Assembly: GCF_003286085.1 (NCBI RefSeq)
Contig: NW_020825289.1
Span: 8,060,001-8,124,000, forward strand
Direction: 5' to 3'
Length of the DNA: 64,000 nt
Source of the DNA: Drosophila persimilis
Taxonomy: Eukaryota; Arthropoda; Insecta; Diptera; Drosophilidae
Under the pieces are notes generated by a model. The model ran no database searches. It was not told the origin of the DNA and was given only the letters and a program-made list of their open reading frames with translations. This document shows, piece by piece, positions 32,392 to 46,200 of this stretch (positions are counted from its first letter, which is position 1; each line of letters starts with the position of its first letter). Made by a program: the position numbers and the translations under genes.

Positions 32392-32501
32392 TGTAGTGTA
32401 TTGACACTCAGATTTAAGCACGCGTTGTCTTCAAGATTCTCTTTTATTCTATATCCCTTGGATGGTGTGACCGTATATGGATATTAATATAATACCTAAC
32501 A
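32392..32501 (-). repeat. 5' LTR (110 bp)
   Basis: Same sequence as 27974-28083; right flank is GTGAT. Confidence 0.95.
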
Positions 32502-33127
32502 GTGATGTTCTGGCTTTGTGTGAGTTTAATTGTGGGCGTGAGTGAGTGCGTTGCTGGCTGGGTGTGGGTGTGGGTGTGGGTGCGGCTGTGGGTGCGACTA
32601 AGCTTTGTCATTAAATATCGATTTGTTAGCACCGCCATGTTGTTTAATAGCTCCGACTTAAAGTCGGGTCAGCCCCACAACGGCTGCCTCCGACTGCTGG
32701 TACGGTGAGCGTTGGCCTGGCGGACACCAGTCTGGCCTCAAGTAGGAGGGAACTCGACCTGTATCCTTTCACTGTACATCGACTGCGGGAGAATGAAAAA
32801 ATCCAACCATATTGCAGGCGCCTGATCGGCCGTGAGGTTGTATTTATTCGATTCGCTTTTGATGTCAATTCAATTGCTCTTTGATAGCATACTTTTTCGC
32901 AATTTTATTAGGGAGAAATGTATATGGCGATGCTGAAAATGAAAAAATGCCAAACGATTCGATTCATTTGCATTCATGTTTAACGGCAGCCGCCAGCGAC
33001 TGGCAGGGGCCGGGCCATCAGTAGTTACGGGTAATATTCGCCTTTGACGGATAGTCTGTAAAAGTGGCTTACAGGTAAATACATTACGAATTTCATGTTA
33101 ATTGAATTTGGTTCGATTCGTCTGTGA

Positions 33128-34254
33128 TTTTTATACCCGATACTCAAAATGAGTATTGGGGTATATTAGATTTGTGGTAAAAGTGGATGTGTGTAACGTC
33201 CAGAAGGAATCGTTTCCGACCCCATAAAGTATATATATTCTTGATCAGCATCAATAGCCGAGTCGATTGAGCCATGTCTGTCTGTCCGTCTGTCCGTCTG
33301 TCCGTCCGTCCGTCTGTCCGTCTGTCCGTCCCCTTCAGCGCCTAATGCTCAAAGACTTTAAGAGCTAGAGCAACGATGTTTTGGATCCAGACTTCTGTGA
33401 TATGTCACTGCTCCAAAAATATTTCAAAACTTTGCCCCGCCCACTTCCGCCCCCACAAAGGGCGAAAATCTGTGGCATCCACAATTTTGACGATACGAGA
33501 AAACTAAAAACGCAGAATCGTAGAAGATGACTATATCTTCTAGAGTGCAAAATCTGAACCAGATCGTATAATTATTACAGCCAGAATCACGAAAACAATT
33601 TCACTCTTTCTCGCTCTGTCTCACTCTAACACACAGGTTTCATGGTCGGTTTTGCCAATTGCAAAATATGAGTTCAAGGATCTCAGAACCTATAAAAGCC
33701 AGAGCAACCAAATTTGGTATCCACACTCCTGTGATATCGGACCTTGACCGTTTCCTGTCCAAATTTCGCCACACCCCCTTCCGCCCCCGCAAAGGACGAA
33801 AATCTGAGGCAACCACAAATCTCAGAGACTATTAAGGCTAGAGTAACCAAATTTGGTGCACACACTCCTTTAAGATGTCACTATAAAACGTATATCTCAG
33901 AATTTCGCCCCACCCCCATCCGCCCCCACAAAGGACGAAAATCTGTTGCATCCACAATATTGCAGATTTGAGAAAACTAAAAACGCAGAATCATAGATAA
34001 TGACCATATCTATCAGGTTGCTGAATCTGGATCAGATCAGATCATTTTCATAGCCAAAAGGAACAAATCAATTTGCACTGGCTACGCAGCGCCCGACGTC
34101 ACGCTCAGACTGATTTTCTGTCTCTCTCGCACGCACTCTTTGTCGTGTCGTTAAATATTAGCGGCGTCTGCCGGAGGAGAGCCATACTGACTTAGTATCG
34201 GGTATAACCGTAGAGTTGCGGTGTCCGCAGCAACTCACAACGTTCCCCCTCGTT
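33128..34254 (+). repeat. Dispersed 1.1-kb repeat, copy 1 (MITE/foldback-like)
   Basis: Begins TTTTTATACCCGATACTCAA, whose first 40 bases fold into a near-perfect hairpin with GAGTATTGGGGTATA. Toward the other end comes AGTATCGGGTATAA (34194-34207), inverted to the start, then a 47-bp tail rich in GTTGCGG/CCGCAGCAAC. Inside are a (TGTCCGTC)n run at about 33281-33330 and three imperfect modules carrying ACCAAATTTGG-like and CCGCCCCCRCAAAGG motifs. No transposase frame is seen. This sequence type is widespread in Drosophila genomes, but I will not attach a family name. Confidence 0.85.
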
Positions 34255-37200
34255 TCTTTATATAACTTTGATGAAACGGATGAGAGAGGGAAACACTCGC
34301 TTGATGGAAAAATGGTCTACGAATTTAAGAGAATTACTATTCTAAAAGCGGCCATAAGTGGCAAAAATAAGCAATGGAAATACCGGAGACGTGGGTCTTA
34401 AGTCGTTATCCTTAGCGTAATCTTACATCTGACACCATATTTGTCCTCCAACTCCAATAAACTGCTCAAAATATATCCTTTATTCATTCGGTGCACATCT
34501 CCTCTATTTCTCTCTCCCTCGCGAAAGTGTTTGGCTTGCAATCGTGTCTGTGAACGTTGCAATTAAGTATCCATTCAATTATTCAAAGGCCATCAAATGT
34601 TTGTTCAATTTGCGGACATTATCCGCGACAGTTATGGGGACGGGAATGGGCCGCAGAACTCAATTTGGTGTTTACCAGCTCGTGTTTTAATTGTTTTATT
34701 TTAACATTTAAAGCCAATTTATATTTATGAAATTTTGCAAATGTCCAATGTCATAAAACGCACACTCGCCACGCACATTCCCACTCACGTCGGGGCCCTC
34801 AGGTCGTATACGCAACATTTTCCATTTAGCACGACAAGCTTTCCCTTTTCCGTACCCGCCTCCCCCCCCGCCGTCGCATTTCACATTTTCCCAGTTGCCA
34901 TTTGTGTCCCGCTGCCTTGTTATGTGGTAATTAAAATGGCCCCACTCCGCCTTGGTTCGCTTTCTGGACAGCTTTTTATTGCCACTCATTCTCCATCCTC
35001 CATCCCCCATCCTGCAGGCAGACGCCTGCAGTCAGCCCATGCATCGTTTGCGTATGCGTAATGTCTGGCTAAATTATTAATTTACCATGAGCCCAACGAG
35101 TGCTGTTAATTAATTTGCGTGCATATAGAGCGAAAGTGTGCTGCTGGGTGGTGCATTGAAATAATACGACTATGGTAAGCCGCTTGAATGCCTCGATTCA
35201 AAAGATTGCGGCAAATCGCATTAGCAGCTCGTCTGCCGCGTTCGTCATTCGGCTCTCGGGGATCGTGATAGCAGGAAAGGCAGGAGCCATTGCATCTGAG
35301 AGAGATTTGTCGGTGAATATTGATCCGGTTTTGAAACCAAAGCCGAAATCCTACACGGCTCTGAGTAATCTGTGTAGATAGGAGTTCTGTGGGTAGAGCA
35401 TGAGAAGCAACTTCAGTGTGTATATAATAGGTTTGATGGTATAGATTTTTGGTCCGTACATCCTCCTTACTAGCTCTAACAAAGGACCGTTTCCATAATA
35501 CTGCAAGGTGCACATTGAGCCTGCTATTATTGTGGCTGGGGCTGTGGCTGTTGCTGTGGCTTTGCCTTTGGCGAGTTGTTTGCGTAGCGGCAGCGAGGCG
35601 TATGATTAATTTTAGTACACGCCCAGACAATCATCCTTTACCACTCGGCAGGAGGTGGCTGGTCGAGGGTAGGGCAAACAAAAGCCAGCATATAATAAAA
35701 ACAGTAAACATTTAATTGCCTGACAAATATTTGGCCCCCAACCCTGGGACCGTCCTGCGCCAACGGGTTAAGGAGCCCAACGGTGAAGAGCTCCGCAAAT
35801 AGGCGCTGATGAAAAACTTTAATGGCAAAAACTTCCCCACTTGGCTTATGCCTGTTGTTTCACTCCATCCGCTCTTCGGTTTGTCTGTCTGCCTAGCCGT
35901 TTCTCTTCTTCGCTGCCTCTCGTCCTTCTGCCTCGGCCAGTCTGCTTCTGCCTGCATTATCGGCATACGCTGCTAATATAACTTTGACGTTGCTGCTGTT
36001 GAAACTTTTGCGCAGCTTGACAAAATATGGCCCTCTGTTTCGCCCTTTATCTCCTCCACTGGTTTGCTCTCATATATGCAGCACACATACCCTTTCAAGG
36101 GGTATACCGAACAGCAAAAAGCTCTTCAAGGAGGCGAGGCTCCTGGATCTCACGGGTCTCCACATAGGGTCTCATCCCGAATTGGTGTTACATGTTGTTT
36201 CAATGGCCGCAATGCATATGAAAGGGTATCTAAACCTGCGGCCCCTCGAAAGTAGAGTTCCTCTCTCGTAACTTCTTCTATATGCAAAAATCTTACTTAA
36301 AGTATCGATTCTGCCGCCGGCTAAAAATTATTTACAAACGAATAAACTTTCAAAGGACGAGGTACGGTCTCGCTCCTATCGACGGAGCTGGTTGTCTGCG
36401 GCTGAGGCTTGTTTATCTGCATGTTCGACAGCCCTTTGTGCGCCAAAAGTAAGCGAACTACAAAGGACATCGCTTGGATGGGCCCCGCGCTTGGCAGATG
36501 GCAGATGAAGTTCCTACCATTTGGTGATTTGCAAGAATAATATACTCGTACAAGGCATTTTTTATGGAAATTTATAGCTGCTTAAAGTTCTGGGGCAGGA
36601 AAGGGAACATAAGAATACCAAGTGGTATTTGCTCTCCCGGGGAAGGATCAATGGGAATAAATCATGCTTTCAGATTACTTATTCTCAATTAAACAATCTG
36701 CTAAGAAGCAAAATACACAGCTGCTGAATCTGGAGAGGGAGATAAATGTTTCGCCCAGAAAAATAAATGATGAAATTATACAAGGTGTATTGCCGCCACG
36801 CGCTCTCTTATTCTGACTAGTACGAAAGAAAACTTTGCATCAAGCATGACGTCATAGCGCTCTCAGCAGTGCTGAGCGTAGAGTAAGAGAGAGAGAGAGA
36901 GAGAGAATCCACCACCTGGCACAATTTCATTGTGGCACGCACTCGACGCCTCTCTCTTCGTTCGGCTACAAGCTTTCGCTCTCGTGAGATCGGGAGAGAG
37001 CAGAATCGAAGTCCGATCCGACTTCGCAGTGGCACTCTTTTCACACCTTTTGATCGCCTCCGGTCCTACATTCAAAGCGGTCGTAATAAAACAAAATACA
37101 AAATCAAATTGAACGCTATTGCATTTTGGGAATTTTCTGCAATTTCCTCCATTCTCTACCCTTCTCTTAATGTACGTTTTTTTTAATGTAATAATAGAGT

Positions 37201-40200
37201 TTCTGTTTTATCTGAATAGGCCGAATCGGCCATCGATTCTCAAATGCAACGCAAATTGTGGGGCGGGGTTATTTATCGGTGTTATCCATAGTCCTTTAAC
37301 ATCTCTACTCGCAACCGTGCCACCCTTTCGCTTTAAGCATTAATCTTGCTTTCTTTATGCCATTTGAAACTTTTTTTTTTTTTCGTTGGGGATCAAAGTT
37401 TTGCTAGAAAGTAATTTAAACTTTAGCTTTTTCCCCCAGTCTGCAGAAGTGTGGGCCACTGCGTACGTTCCACTCAATAAACGACAGACGCAAAATTTGC
37501 ACAGCTCTTTTTTGCCTATTGGCATTGGCGTACCAGGAATTAAAATAATAGACCGAGAATTTGCCGAGCCGTGCCGTACCTTTTCTCCGGGGGAAGAACA
37601 CTTCGATTGTACTTGTATTTTGCATAAGCTGCTTAGGTGCTTACTTTGATTTTTGTGTGTTTTGGCTTCCTGCCATTTCCATCTCTCTGTGTGTGTGTGT
37701 GTGTGTGTGTTTGGGGGTGTGAGAGTGTACCAATTTTCCCCTAAATTTGAAACTTTTATGCGCAGAGCAGTAAATTCAAGTTTTATTCGTTGTAAGTAAG
37801 CAATCGCTGTGGAAAAAGCCAATGAAAATCTTCTTAAATTTTTTATGCGAGACTATTTCAAATTTGATTGTCAGACAAACATTTTGTTGCGTTGCCCTTT
37901 GTTGTTCAATAATTAAACGACTTTGGCTAGGGAAAACAGATGGGAGCAGGAGGAGAGGAGCAGTGTCGATTGGTTGCAGGTCGCAAGGGGTAATAAAGTG
38001 GGGTGCCAATTGGTTACAACCGAACCAAAGAGTGGGTGCACCAAAAGGACGTCCAGAAAGGCAAACACTGGAAGAAAGAGAGAGCTTGGACATAAATCAA
38101 AATGCCATAACTTCCTGCAAATATTGAAAGTCCATTAACAGTAAAACATGCTGGCCTCTGTCGGTCCTTGCCACTTGTAGCCTTGCTTTTTGTCTAGTTT
38201 CGACTGTGCGCCATTGGCGGGAGGTGGCGGAGAGGCGCCAATGGACTGCGTTCAGGTACACGTCCTGTCTGCATCTGATAAACGCCTTCGGAAAACAAGT
38301 TTAATTAAAATACACACCCATTCGGCGCTTAGACGTCAAGGGCCGTCAACGAGTTCGTTTATTTTCCAGCACCTGCGAGGCGCAAAACATAACAAATACT
38401 ATACAGACGGGGGGTGAGTGACAGGCAGGTATTCATGGATACACTGGCAAAATGATATCTGAGATCTCAGTCTTATCTATCGACATATTCCTAGCCATTG
38501 AAATGCAGAGCATTTTCCTGCCGTGTAGCTCTCTCTGCACCCCACCCATTCTTCCCGTCACACTCTTTGTTTGCTTTGACATGTTGCCCGAACGGCAAAT
38601 AAACATTCGTATGTATATAAACATACTCGTACCAACGTAGGGACATCTGTTTATGTTTGTATTTGCCGGCGGCAAACTTATTAATGCCCCCCGCTTTGCT
38701 GCGGTGGCTGCTTAATGCTTATCAAATGCGAATGTCAATCGGCAAGGCATCGAAATTCAATGGATGGATGCTCGCATCCCCACAGCAAACCGCACCGAAG
38801 ATAACTATTCATTTCGATTATCCGAAGGCAGCAATACTCGATGAATATTCAACAACTCCGGCCTGGCCATTCTCTGCGAACCTTTGCAGCTGCAGCTGTA
38901 AGTAAGGCCAAAAATTGCAGCTGACACAGGAGATGGAAAATGTGGCCAACGGCAGTGGCAGTAGCATCAGCCGTAACTGCGGATGACTCCTGTCCCCCCG
39001 AAATCAGAAACTAAAAATCCATTTTCATTAGGTTTTCTCCCCCCTGCCTTGGAGACAGGCGGTGACTGAAAATTTCACAGAGACTCGGATATATGTACGG
39101 GTGTGTATAGACAGATTGATGAGTAGTCCATTTCGGCCTTTTCGGCCCAGTCCGACTCGCTCCGATGTTATTTTTGCAGCCCTGTCAGCAATCCTCAGCC
39201 AATGGAAAGTGGCATGGGCGTCCTGGACGGGGCAGATTAACAGATTATGATCCGACATGAGTTGGAATGTTGTTAGAGAACTTCATTAGCAACATGTGTC
39301 CCGTATGCTTGTGTGCTTCGATTCTTGTTGCGTTCCAGTGCGCAATTAAAGCAATAAAAGTGTGCCCAACTGCACACTGTAGTATGGCCCATGGACAGGA
39401 CCGGCTATAGAGGCCCCCATCCTGTAAGCTCTCCTCTTAAGTCCAGGCACTTGAAAATGTTGTTGAGAAAAATAATTGAAACGAATTTTGGTTGCGGGAG
39501 ATGCTCTTTAAATAACAGAATGGCTTTTGAAAATAAATAAAAATAAGAAGAAAACTTTTTTTGCTAAGTGGAAAAGAAAGAATAAAGAAAAAGAGTATCA
39601 GTTCAGGGTATTCCACAATTCTCTATAATTATCCATAGCATGAAGGGATTTCCTGTTTTTTATGCCCATTCGAATTTTACGGCTTTATTCAAGTTGTTGC
39701 TTTTGGGCAACCGTGATTGAGCCGAGACCACCCTCTAAGCCGCACTTGTTGGACAGCCGAAAATCGAAAACAATCTGAAACAATTTGAAACATTATTTAA
39801 TGCAATTCGAGCTGGAAAATGTATTTTGTGTGTTGGTTTATGGGCCGGACCCATTTAGAGGTGGGGGGCACAAGCTGGGAATCAGAAATGAATTTCTGGG
39901 TGTGGAAGCAGGAGAGCAACAGAGAAAACCGCACGGTGATGTCAAGAGCGGAAATCACCGTTGCGAACGGAGATGGGAGGGGAAATTCGAATGGGAAATC
40001 GCTCAAATACGGCCCATTCGATCCCCTTCAATCCCCATTCCCACTCACAATGGATCCAATGGTATAGCATTCCCAAAAGCCACATTGCACTTTATTAAAT
40101 GCACTCACCGTCACATCCAGGCACAGAGGGGGGCCCAGGCGGAGAGAGACAGAGCACAGATGACAGACAGAGACAGAAAACAAGTGCGGTCACACTGTAA

Positions 40201-43200
40201 ATTAAATATAAAATGTCCTGCGGACTGTCGCTCTTTATGCCATGCGGCAGGCCAACAACGTTGTCGACATCGGTCAGCAATGCAGACCGGGGCAAAAGTT
40301 TCCGTTTCCATTTCCATTTCCCTGCATTTTCGAAATTTTCCCGAAGGGGCAGAGAGCGACAACGGGTTGGGGTTGGTCGCCATGCCCCTAAAATGCAAAA
40401 CAAAGGAAAAGTTGACAGTTGGGAAAAAGCAAAAACATGAACGAAAAAATCCAAAAACACCAAAAAAAACTTTAAGCATGGAAATGCTGCCTGGGGCATG
40501 GCAGGGGCATGCAGCATTGGGCAGCCACCGACGCACATTGCCGCCGACTTAGTTCTACCATCAACAATTTCAAGTGCACTCTTGTTTTTATACTCGTATT
40601 CCCCTTGTAGGACACAAAACAAAACAACAGCAACGGGGAAATACGCGTACAGGCGACAAAAGCATTCGAAACGGATCCAGTGGAATGATTTTAGGCACTT
40701 TTGCATACCACAAAACACTCGAGATAGAGACAACAGATCCGATGCACATCCCTTAAGACCCTCTTCGATATACTACGATCGACATCCCTGGAAAACCGAT
40801 CTCTATTCCATATATGCCATAAATATTATATGCCAGATGATTCTCTTCGGGAATATAGCGAAAATCTGTCCAGTTCTCAATAGTTTGTGTGGTGCACCAA
40901 AAGCAAGGGAGACTGGGGATGCACGGGGGGGGGGGATGTTGTATGCATTTTGTTGCGACGAGGAAAATAATTGTAGCATACTCTTAGCAGGGAGCACTCT
41001 CAAAGGCCAGGGGCAGTTGGCCAACTAGTCGACGTTGCCGTTACCGTTACCGTTACCGTTACCGTTACCGTTACCAATACCTCTACCAGGACGAGGACGA
41101 GGACGAGGACGAGGGCTTGCGGGGCAGACAGGTCTCCCGCCATTACTTTGGCTGTGGAGACCGGCTCTCGAGACGCCTTCCGCTCGGCTGCATACTATTT
41201 GAATCTGAAATATAATTTGCTTTATTATATGCACTCACTCGTCACAAATTGGGCGTCACAACAATAAAACGTGCTGGGCCACAGAGGCAGCTATTCGGAG
41301 CCGAGAGCTGAAAGGAATGTGTGTATGTGTCTGGGGGAAAGTCATGCAGGAAAGCAGGAGAGCGTGAGCACGGAAAGCAAAATGCGATTGTGATTGTGTG
41401 TTCCGTGGCATAGAAAGTAAAATGCCAAGTCACATATTAATATGCAGACGCTGTTTCCCAGGTCTCCACTTGGCCGTAAATCACCTGAGCATAGGATTCA
41501 GACCCAGACCCAGACCCGGATTCAGAGCCATGCCAGTGCCAGTGCAAAGGCAAACCACAGCTACGCAACAGCTGTTAATTTGCTGCGTTCCCAGCCAAAG
41601 TTGGAGCTGAAGTTGTGGCCGAGACCGCAGCAGCCAAAGTTCAAGTCAAAATGAAGATTTATTTGTCTGGACGGCGGATGTGCTGGAATGAAGACTCTAC
41701 TACCAGCCCGTCCCTCTCCGCTCTCCGCTCTCCGCCCTCCATCGTGATCACGTGTCTCATTGCAATTTCCGCAGCCGGATATTTGCCCAGTGCGAGAGTC
41801 GGCAGGGGAGCCAACTTTGCTACTAATTTGCTGCACAAGCTTCCCTACCCTACCCCGCCCTGCCCCTACACTCGACCCATGAGCCAGATGCCAGATGCCA
41901 GAATGGCAAGCCTCGATTTTAATGGCACTTGAACTGCATCTATGGATTCGGAATTGGACTAGGACTGGGACAAAGGCCTGAAAAAGATCCACAAATCTGT
42001 CGATGATGTGTGGACTAGATGGAGATGGACTCGGGATGTCCCACTGTTGATTCATTCAGATCGTTTTTCCCGAATGTCCCCACTACAAAAAAGATACAAA
42101 TTTATGATGCATCGCCTATTTGTGATGGAACCTCCCCTCTGGGTGTCGCTCACGTTGAGGTCCCATCTTTAGCTGCACAATTTATGATATCTCTCACTCC
42201 CAGAACGAAACGAAACCTTTGCAGTCATTCTTCATCATTTTCATGTCTGTCTGGCAGCTTATGTTTTGTGTTAATGAACAAGTCCTGGGCTGCAACTGGA
42301 CCCCGATCTGGAGAGCTGGAGCTGGAGCTGGAGCTGGAGCAGGAGCTGTGAGCTGTGAGCTGTCTGGGATCTGTCTGATGGCCTGGCACTGGCCCTCACT
42401 CCTCCCCCTCGGGTCGGGTCTATTACGTACTAAATAATTGTGTGTCCATGTCCTGCCTACACTCACTCGCTGCCCTCCCTGCCCTGGCTACTGCCTGTCA
42501 ATTTGTGGCCTCGATAGACACTCAGACAGACAGACAGACAAATGCAGGAGTCGACTCTTGACAGCCGTTGGGTATGCCAAAAAGTACGTGAGTGGTTCGT
42601 TTTAATTACGTATGCCAACATGCTACATACGAATCGAGTGCGGGGTCTGGTGCATTTTTTGGGGCCAGGCAAGGAAACCAAAAAGTGCCCATTCTTGAAA
42701 GTGCCCTCTCGAAGGGCAGCCATAAATCTGTTTGCTTATCTGCCTGCTGACTGAGCTGAGCAGCGATTCACTCGAGAAATTCACATTCCGAAGCTTCCGC
42801 CTCAGTGCCCTAACGACCCGTGCCACACGCTGGGGCAGGCGCACCTGCGAAGCCTTCAAGTGGCTCATTTTTTTGAAAATTGCAGCTAAAAGTTTGCTTG
42901 GAGTTTCATAGACAGTTAGAACGATTCTGGCCAATTAACGATTGTTTAAAAGTTAACATTTTAGGGGATTTTTTTTCTCATTGCTACAAAAAGGTTTCTT
43001 CAACTTGTTTCTCTTAATTAATGCCAAAAAATTGCATTTTCAGACTGGTATAGAATTGCAGAATTTAACGTGTTTGCCGGCAAGAGTCGGTATTTTTAAT
43101 CCAAAAATATATGAAAATTTATGCGCTTACAAATAAATAAAAATGGAATACGTATTGGGACTTTTGATGGATTAATATTTGTGCTTTGGCAAATCAGGTC

Positions 43201-46200
43201 ACATTTTGTACATTGAAGTGCAAAAATTGAAAGGCTTAATCATGCAGTAACTTTTTTGAAATCATAATTTGATTTTTATTGTATTTTGGTATAAAAACAT
43301 TTTGCTCCCAGTGGATGCAATATATCCTCACATATGTATGCTTAATATAGAAGAAAAAAATCTTTAAAGAGGCTTTTAGTGCATGAAAAAGTATTCGAAA
43401 TTTAATGTTTTTGGGGTGTCTTTTTTTTATGCACGCCCCACTGCAAGGGAAAAGAAAAGCCGAATACATTTGTTGCTCCCACTGTTGCTGGCATTCTTAT
43501 ACGGGGAATGCACACACCCGTAGATCATACGTGTGTGGGTATATAATGTGCGAGTGTATGAGGGGAAATTTGCTTATGTTTTATTTTCATGGGTGGCGGC
43601 AAAGCGGCGTGAAAAGCGACCAAAAGGTGGGGAGATTGCGATTCATACAGTTAGGGGAGAAAGTCTTGTGACATTGGCCTACGGGACTCTACAATATGGC
43701 CAGAATGTATAGTTTTGGGGAAACTCTTTCCCTCATTCGATTTCTTAGTTCAAGGATTATTTTTATCATCCATGAGCCCACGTTAGTGTTGCTATTTCTA
43801 TAGAAATACTTGTGAGCTCTCCCTGGAGTTTCTCTTGGATGGTTATCTGTCAGAAAGTGTCCTGTTTTTGCCATCTACAAGGGGATACTTTCCAGATACA
43901 CTGTGTGCCACTTTACACACAAAAGAAGGATGAGCACTTTGCATAAAGTGTCATGTGAGGGCCGAAAGGATCCGGCCAAAGGTTTTATGTCAAATTGAAG
44001 GACAGGTCGGCCCAGGGCAACGCCGACCGAAACAGAACGGAGCAGGACATGCCAGGATAAACCAGGGCCCACCCAGGCACACGTACGCATCTGTATAAAT
44101 TATGCGTGAGCTGCTGCCCGCTCTCCGCTCTCCACTCTCCCCTATCCCTGATGGTGGTCATGGCAACAGGAATCAAGCTCTAAATAATTTAGCAAAAGGA
44201 GCGGACAATAAAATTCCGAACGAACCGAAATGTCATACGCATTCATTTGCATATGATTTGGCCAGGAAACAGTGCCACAAATACCAGGGCCAGGGCCAGC
44301 AGTGGCAATGGCAATGGAATCGGTTACGAAAGATACGATTGCAATTGCATCGTGCCTCCTGTACCTGTACCCTCCCTCTCTCTGTGGCCCTGCCTGCCTC
44401 CTTGCAATGGGGATTCCTGGGGGAAAATCTGTTTTATATATCTGTTTGCAGGAGCCAGAGCAGCAGTAGTGTGTGGACCAAATTTACAGCATAATTTGTA
44501 CATTTCAAGTGGATATTAAACACACACTCCTACTATTTATGTATAGCATATATGCACGGTACAAAGGTGGCCAAAATAATAGAACAACAAAATAATGGTA
44601 GCACCAGTGGCCTGGGAAACTGTGCCACAAAGTTGTGGATATAATTTCTGAAATTCGACTAATTTAAGTGCAGTGCCTAGTGCCTTAGTCGCTGCTGTGT
44701 GCTCGGCGATGGAACTGTGCAATTTGTTTGGATAATTGCATGGGGGGGCCTGGCAATTGTGGCTTTTGGTTTGGTGTGTCATTTGTTTAGAAATGATACA
44801 ATATTTGATGATTTGCAAATTTGGCAACATTGCAACCGAACTGGAAATGGAAGTGGAGTATTCATGGATATTCATTGTCCTGTTCTGGACGAATGCATTC
44901 AGCACTAAGCCGTAGACAAAGTCGGCTGAAGGGCAAATTGGATGGAAATTCTGAGATATAATTGCATTGTTCATCTCTCCACTGCCATAATTCCGGGTAA
45001 TTCTAGGGCCTCCTCCTTAATCCCTCCTGAAACAATAAACATGTGAATGAGCGAAAGGGGAACAGAAGCCATTAATTCTCATTGCCAAATTTATATCCGA
45101 TTTAAAATCCAGTTAAAATTGATGTGATTCGCACTGGCTTTAATTGAAATATGCCTACCTTTAATCGTAATCTTTGGGTTAAGGAAGGACACTCAATGAT
45201 TATCATGCATAGTATATTCTTCTTTAGAATGGATCCGTAAAGTATATATAAAACTGAAGGAAGGAACTTCTTGACTTTAGCTAGTAGAAAGATTGGAGTT
45301 AATAGCAATAGATTATCGACATCTTGTATTGTGGTTAGTCTTTCGATACGAATCATGTACATTATATGCATATTTAAATAGATTTCCACCATATCCATTT
45401 CCATCTTTAAATCCGTCTATCCCTCTGCACACCTCCCATCATCCTGTTGTCTATCCTTTGATCTCTCATAGGATTGCCGAAGTCGACACCAGCAATGTGT
45501 ATTAACATACAGAACGCATATAGAGAACAAGTAGAGCAGCGTCAAAGCGATGGGATGGGGGAAAGCAGGACACTGGAGATGGTCCTTCTCTTGCTGTTTA
45601 TCGGAAAAATTCCACTATGTCCGCAAATTTCAGACTTTGATCATTCAAAATGATGCCATTTGGGGGTGACGGGGGAGACGGACAAACAAGAGAAGTGTAA
45701 GCGAATATGACAATCAGCAGCGCTGCCCCCTGCCCCACTCTCGGGCTATGCTAATGTCCTGGACATAAGCGTTATTATGTGGCCAGTCGCTGACCACCCA
45801 CAGCCCCATCCACCGGGTTTTCTGCCCCATCTCATGTGAAGTAATCTAATCATCATCAGGAACACGAATGGCTCATCCCATCCGCCGTCATCCGCCTGTC
45901 GTCTGCAACATATTGACCGGCACTTGTTTGTTTTTTACACCCGACATTTGACAAATTCCCGGGTATATAGGACTCACTGGGAGCTCACTGCATTCGGGAG
46001 GGAATAGAGTCGGAAAAGGCGAGACAGAGTCGCACTGGAGAGAACTTTTATCATGTGGTGGACCTAGGAACGATCTATCTCCAGGCCACTACTATACCGT
46101 TCTAGCAGTAAAGCTAAAGGGTATTCCTAAGTCGCAATACTTTGAAAATCCCTTCTATTTGATTCTTCTTCTGGCATTTCGATCTTTCTCCAGCTCCGTT

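Larger units (their letters stand above)
27974..32501 (-). mobile_element. Intact Ty3/Gypsy LTR retrotransposon, Mag-lineage-like, 4528 bp
   Basis: The element is bounded by two 110-bp LTRs identical over their whole length as read by eye, each starting TG and ending CA. A GTGAT target duplication lies outside (27969-27973 and 32502-32506). It reads on the minus strand: 5' LTR at 32392-32501, primer-binding site at 32375-32387, one long gag-pol frame, a purine-rich tract, then the 3' LTR at 27974-28083. There is no env frame. Identical LTRs and an unbroken frame indicate a very recent and possibly still active insertion. LTRs of 110 bp are unusually short for Drosophila Gypsy elements. The lineage is inferred from two zinc knuckles, a serine-tRNA primer site, integrase style and a single ORF. 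Confidence 0.95.

Noticed and set aside
33110..33125. B-box-like GGTTCGATTCG suggesting a tRNA gene
   Set aside because: No A box or cloverleaf at the right distance and no T-run terminator arrangement.
39785..40733. 255-aa (+) and 212-aa (-) frames
   Set aside because: Overlapping on both strands, basic and low-complexity, no motif, no splice or promoter support.
41034..41112. Telomere-like or CRISPR-like hexamers
   Set aside because: Simple tandem hexamers without spacers. Fly telomeres are made of retrotransposons, and CRISPR arrays are not expected in an animal.
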